DNA of 64,000 nt from Salinimicrobium gaetbulicola (GTDB lineage Bacteria > Bacteroidota > Bacteroidia > Flavobacteriales > Flavobacteriaceae): NCBI RefSeq assembly GCF_042676025.1, contig NZ_JBHTJP010000034.1, forward strand, positions 62,001-126,000, written 5' to 3'. The translations under genes were made by a program, and so were the position numbers. The notes under the pieces were generated by a model that had not been told where the DNA came from, did not search any database, and saw only the letters and a list, made by a program, of their open reading frames with translations. Shown here piece by piece: positions 61,194-64,000 of the stretch; within the stretch, counting starts at the first letter, position 1; each line of letters opens with the position of its first letter.

Positions 61194-62411
61194 ATGAAGA
61201 TCCTCCATACGGCCGACTGGCACATTGGTAAAAAACTACATAAAAACGAACTTTCCGAAGATTTTGACCTTTTCATTGACTGGCTCTGTCAGCTCGTTGA
61301 AAAAGAGAAAATTGATCTATTACTGGTTTCGGGAGATGTCTTTGACCTTGCAAATCCTTCTTCGGAAGCAAGGCGGCAATACTACCGGGCTCTCATGAAG
61401 CTGAAGAAATATGAGTGCAAGATCATTCTCACCGGTGGAAACCATGATTCCCCTGCGATGTTGGACGCTCCAAAAGAAGTTTTGCGGGAACTGGACATTG
61501 ATATTATTGGAGGACTTCCCGAATCAGTCGAAGAAACCATTATTGCGGTAACGGGAAAATCAGGAGTTCCTGAAGTTGTCATTGCCGCTTTACCCTTTCT
61601 TCGTGATTCAGATCTTAGAAGCGCTGCCGATGGGATAACATATGACGACCGGCTGGAAGCTACCAGAAAAGGTATAAAAAACACCTTTTTTGAGGCTTCA
61701 GAAATATGCAGGCTTAAATACCCAAATACCCCGGCCCTGGCTATGGGGCATCTTTTCGCGGCGGGTATGGAAACATCAGAAAGTGAACGCGAGATCCAAA
61801 TCGGAAATCAGGCGGCATTTGAAGCATCTCATTTCGGGGATTATTTCAAATATATTGCGCTGGGACATATTCATAAGCCTCAACGCGTAACGGCTGCGGT
61901 TCCCACATTCTACAGCGGCTCTCCCCTTCCGCTTTCCTTCAGCGAACGCAAAGATGAAAAAAGGATCCTCTTAATAGATACTGATAACGGCTGGGAGCCT
62001 GAAAGCATTAGAATTCCGGTTTTCAGAAATTTATTGAAGATATCAGGTACTTTAAATGAATTACAGGAAAAACTCGAATCCCTTTCCGAAAAGCAAAAAT
62101 TAGAAAGCCTCATTGAAGTTGAATTGTTGGAAGAACAATATGACGCCATGAAGCTTTTTAATCTGGACGAGTTAGTATCTAACTTTAATAAACCCGGTTA
62201 CCGTATTGTAAAACACCGGGCCACCTTTTTAAAACAGTTGAAGGGAGCTTCAGATGTCTATGAAGCGGGTATCAAACTGGAAGACCTCAAGCCGAAGGAT
62301 GTATTCCTGGAACTTATTGGTAATCATGAATATGACGAGGACACCAAAAAGGAGATCATAAGTGCCTTTGACGAGCTCCTGCATGAAGTTAATTCCGAAG
62401 AAACCCTCTAA
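61194..62411 (+). CDS. sbcD: Exonuclease SbcD, Mre11-type subunit
   Basis: 405 residues, the usual length. The five phosphoesterase motifs are seen: D8-W-H10 (TADWHIGKKLHK), SGDVFDLANP, GGNHDSPAML, MGHLFA and ALGHIHKPQ. It is the manganese-dependent nuclease of the SbcCD complex, which trims hairpins and double-strand ends. The last third is the capping and C-terminal domain. It is followed by sbcC after 12 bases in the same operon. Confidence 0.97.
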   Translation: MKILHTADWHIGKKLHKNELSEDFDLFIDWLCQLVEKEKIDLLLVSGDVFDLANPSSEARRQYYRALMKLKKYECKIILTGGNHDSPAMLDAPKEVLRELDIDIIGGLPESVEETIIAVTGKSGVPEVVIAALPFLRDSDLRSAADGITYDDRLEATRKGIKNTFFEASEICRLKYPNTPALAMGHLFAAGMETSESEREIQIGNQAAFEASHFGDYFKYIALGHIHKPQRVTAAVPTFYSGSPLPLSFSERKDEKRILLIDTDNGWEPESIRIPVFRNLLKISGTLNELQEKLESLSEKQKLESLIEVELLEEQYDAMKLFNLDELVSNFNKPGYRIVKHRATFLKQLKGASDVYEAGIKLEDLKPKDVFLELIGNHEYDEDTKKEIISAFDELLHEVNSEETL

Positions 62412-62423
62412 TCTGTTCAGAAA

Positions 62424-64000
62424 ATGAAGATCCTAAAAATAGAATTTCAAAATATCAATTCCCTGAAAGGTGCTCATGAGATCGATTTTACGGGTTCCCC
62501 TTTCACTGCGAGTTCTTTATTTGCGATAACCGGCCCAACGGGGAGTGGAAAAAGCACAATTTTGGATGTGATCTCCCTGGCACTGTTCAATCAGGTACCA
62601 CGCCTTGGAAAGATCACAAAAAACGAGATCCTGAATAAAGGTGCCATTCTAACCCGTAATCAGAAAGAAGCCTGGGCTCGAATTACCTATGAAAGTAAGA
62701 CCGGAATTTTTGCTTCACACTGGAGTATATCTACAAATAGAAATAATAAGCTTCGGGACTATGAAATGCAGCTTTTTGACCTGGCTTCGGAAAAGGCGCT
62801 GGATCTGAAAAAGTCAGATGTTCCCGCTAAAAATGAGGAGCTCATCGGGTTGAATTACGATCAGTTTATTAAATCTGTTTTATTAGCCCAGGGAGAATTC
62901 GCACAATTCCTTAGAGCAAAAAAAGACGAGCGCGGAGAATTACTTGAGAAAATAACAGGTACCGGTATTTACCGGCAGTTGGGAATTAAAGCTTTTCAGA
63001 AGAAAAAGGAAGTTAGCAGCGAAATTGAAAAAGAACAGCAGGAAATTGAAGTGCATCAAAAAAACCTGCTGCAGGAGGAGGATCTTAATACCTTTTCTAA
63101 AGAGCTTTCAGAAAAAACAAAAAATTGCGAACCCCTCGAAGCTGAAGTAAAAAAACTCGAACAAAATATCCGGCTTAAAAATGACATTAAGGAGCGGAAT
63201 CTGGATCTTCAAAAAGTTCTTCGACAAAAAGAAGAAGCGAAAAAATCTTTAGCAGAGTTCGAAGATCAACACGGCCAGGCCCTCAAAAAACATGAAAAGA
63301 TCCAATTGTTTGGAGAAGAACTTCGAACCTGGCAGAACCTGAACAGGGAAATTAAAGGTTTACAAGACGATATAGCAATTATAGTCAACGGCGAAAAAAG
63401 AACTGAAGAGCAAATGACCGATTGTCTTGGGCAGATCAGGAAATTTGTTCAAAAGAATGTAGCGGCAGCAGATATTGAAGCTGAAATTCATACTTTTTCA
63501 AGCAGCGTCAGAGAACTTCAGCAGCAACGGGACGCAAAACGCAGTTCCTATGGAAGTCTTCAAAGAGAATTTGATACCGAAGTCAGAGAAATCCCTTTTC
63601 AGTTGAATGGGGATATTGAGCAGTCTGAATTGAAACTGCTCGAACTACAAAAAATGATCCAGCTGGAAGTTGACAACCTGAGTCCGCGGCTTTCAGAAAT
63701 CAACTTAGCAGATCCTATTTCTGAAAAGAACCGCCTTCGGAGAGACCTTGAACAAGCAAGGAAAGCGGAAAGGCAATCTGAAAAAATCAGCCAGGCTTCC
63801 GGGGAATTAAAAAAACTGCAGGCTGAAAAAGCAGAAATCCAACCATTTCTTGAAAAGCTTCCGAAGGAATTGGAATTAGAGCAATCTAATGCGGACACTT
63901 TAAAAGAAAGACTGGAAAAACTTCAGCTCAAAAAAGAGAATGAGAACCTGCGGAAGACTTTAGAGGAACACCGAACGCATCTACAAAAGGGAGATCCATG
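62424..64000 (+). CDS. sbcC: Exonuclease SbcC, Rad50-type ATPase subunit (partial)
   Basis: The frame is open from ATG 62424 to the end of the window (525 codons), so the gene runs on. Walker A is GPTGSGKST (37-45); the Q-loop region is KSVLLAQGEFAQFLRAKK. From about residue 195 the sequence is long coiled coil (EKEQQEIEVHQKNLLQEEDL and similar). The zinc hook, the second coil and the C-terminal ATPase half lie outside. It binds and opens DNA ends for SbcD. It starts 12 bases after sbcD. Confidence 0.96.
   Translation, partial: MKILKIEFQNINSLKGAHEIDFTGSPFTASSLFAITGPTGSGKSTILDVISLALFNQVPRLGKITKNEILNKGAILTRNQKEAWARITYESKTGIFASHWSISTNRNNKLRDYEMQLFDLASEKALDLKKSDVPAKNEELIGLNYDQFIKSVLLAQGEFAQFLRAKKDERGELLEKITGTGIYRQLGIKAFQKKKEVSSEIEKEQQEIEVHQKNLLQEEDLNTFSKELSEKTKNCEPLEAEVKKLEQNIRLKNDIKERNLDLQKVLRQKEEAKKSLAEFEDQHGQALKKHEKIQLFGEELRTWQNLNREIKGLQDDIAIIVNGEKRTEEQMTDCLGQIRKFVQKNVAAADIEAEIHTFSSSVRELQQQRDAKRSSYGSLQREFDTEVREIPFQLNGDIEQSELKLLELQKMIQLEVDNLSPRLSEINLADPISEKNRLRRDLEQARKAERQSEKISQASGELKKLQAEKAEIQPFLEKLPKELELEQSNADTLKERLEKLQLKKENENLRKTLEEHRTHLQKGDP

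Overview
The window looks like a stretch of chromosome from a marine-type member of the Flavobacteriaceae (Bacteroidota), in the neighbourhood of Gramella, Salegentibacter or Zunongwangia. This rests on the AT-rich intergenic DNA, -7 elements of the TAnnTTTG type, a TonB-dependent receptor with an N-terminal carboxypeptidase-regulatory domain, LytTR regulators, a DUF4494 protein and many short secreted lipoproteins. The genus is inference. I saw no rRNA, tRNA, CRISPR array, prophage or complete insertion sequence.

Layout. 1-7210: the end of a histidine kinase coupled to a LytTR response regulator, a secreted barrel-like protein, a gap with a long imperfect hairpin and a possible gene remnant, a membrane-anchored protein, a broken LytTR fragment, a large secreted DNA/RNA endonuclease lipoprotein, a soluble histidine kinase and a DUF4494 protein. 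7418-15791: a formate/nitrite-type channel, a CDGSH iron-sulfur protein, an M50-like membrane protease, a lipoprotein, a TPR histidine kinase carrying a fresh 81-bp duplication, and a porin / BCCT transporter / universal-stress-protein operon suggestive of osmolyte uptake. 16050-26831: a fasciclin lipoprotein, a membrane-anchored EEP hydrolase, a Met-rich lipoprotein, a multi-PAS kinase, a flavin amine oxidase, a TPR adenylate cyclase, and several unlisted micro-genes. 26856-35966: a YitT/HD pair, glycogen phosphorylase, glutathione peroxidase, a TonB receptor and a GT5 glycogen synthase. 36184-42836: xseAB, then a four-gene export operon (TetR, ABC protein, HlyD, TolC). 42968-49837: a SulP transporter, a PAS protein with its receiver, a U32 peptidase/ferredoxin pair and a hemerythrin-PAS protein. 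49939-59344: micro-genes, a decayed gene, a methyltransferase pair, then a light-sensing cluster. 59772-64000: a CarboxypepD-regulatory protein and sbcD with the start of sbcC.

How it fits together. The region is rich in signal transduction: seven histidine-kinase-like proteins, four receiver proteins (two of them paired with kinases), a class III adenylate cyclase and a CheB/CheR-kinase fusion. The most coherent system is 52344-59344, where heme oxygenase (makes biliverdin), a response regulator, a bacteriophytochrome with its biliverdin-binding Cys and a 1216-residue CheB-CheR-PAS-kinase are packed on one strand. The most unusual single proteins are an ABC exporter whose nucleotide-binding domain keeps Walker A but has lost the other ATPase motifs, and a PAS protein that ends after its phosphoacceptor-like helix without an ATPase domain. 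Two paralogous small proteins (9332-9913 and 26054-26464) each sit beside a TPR signalling protein, hinting at an undescribed accessory family.
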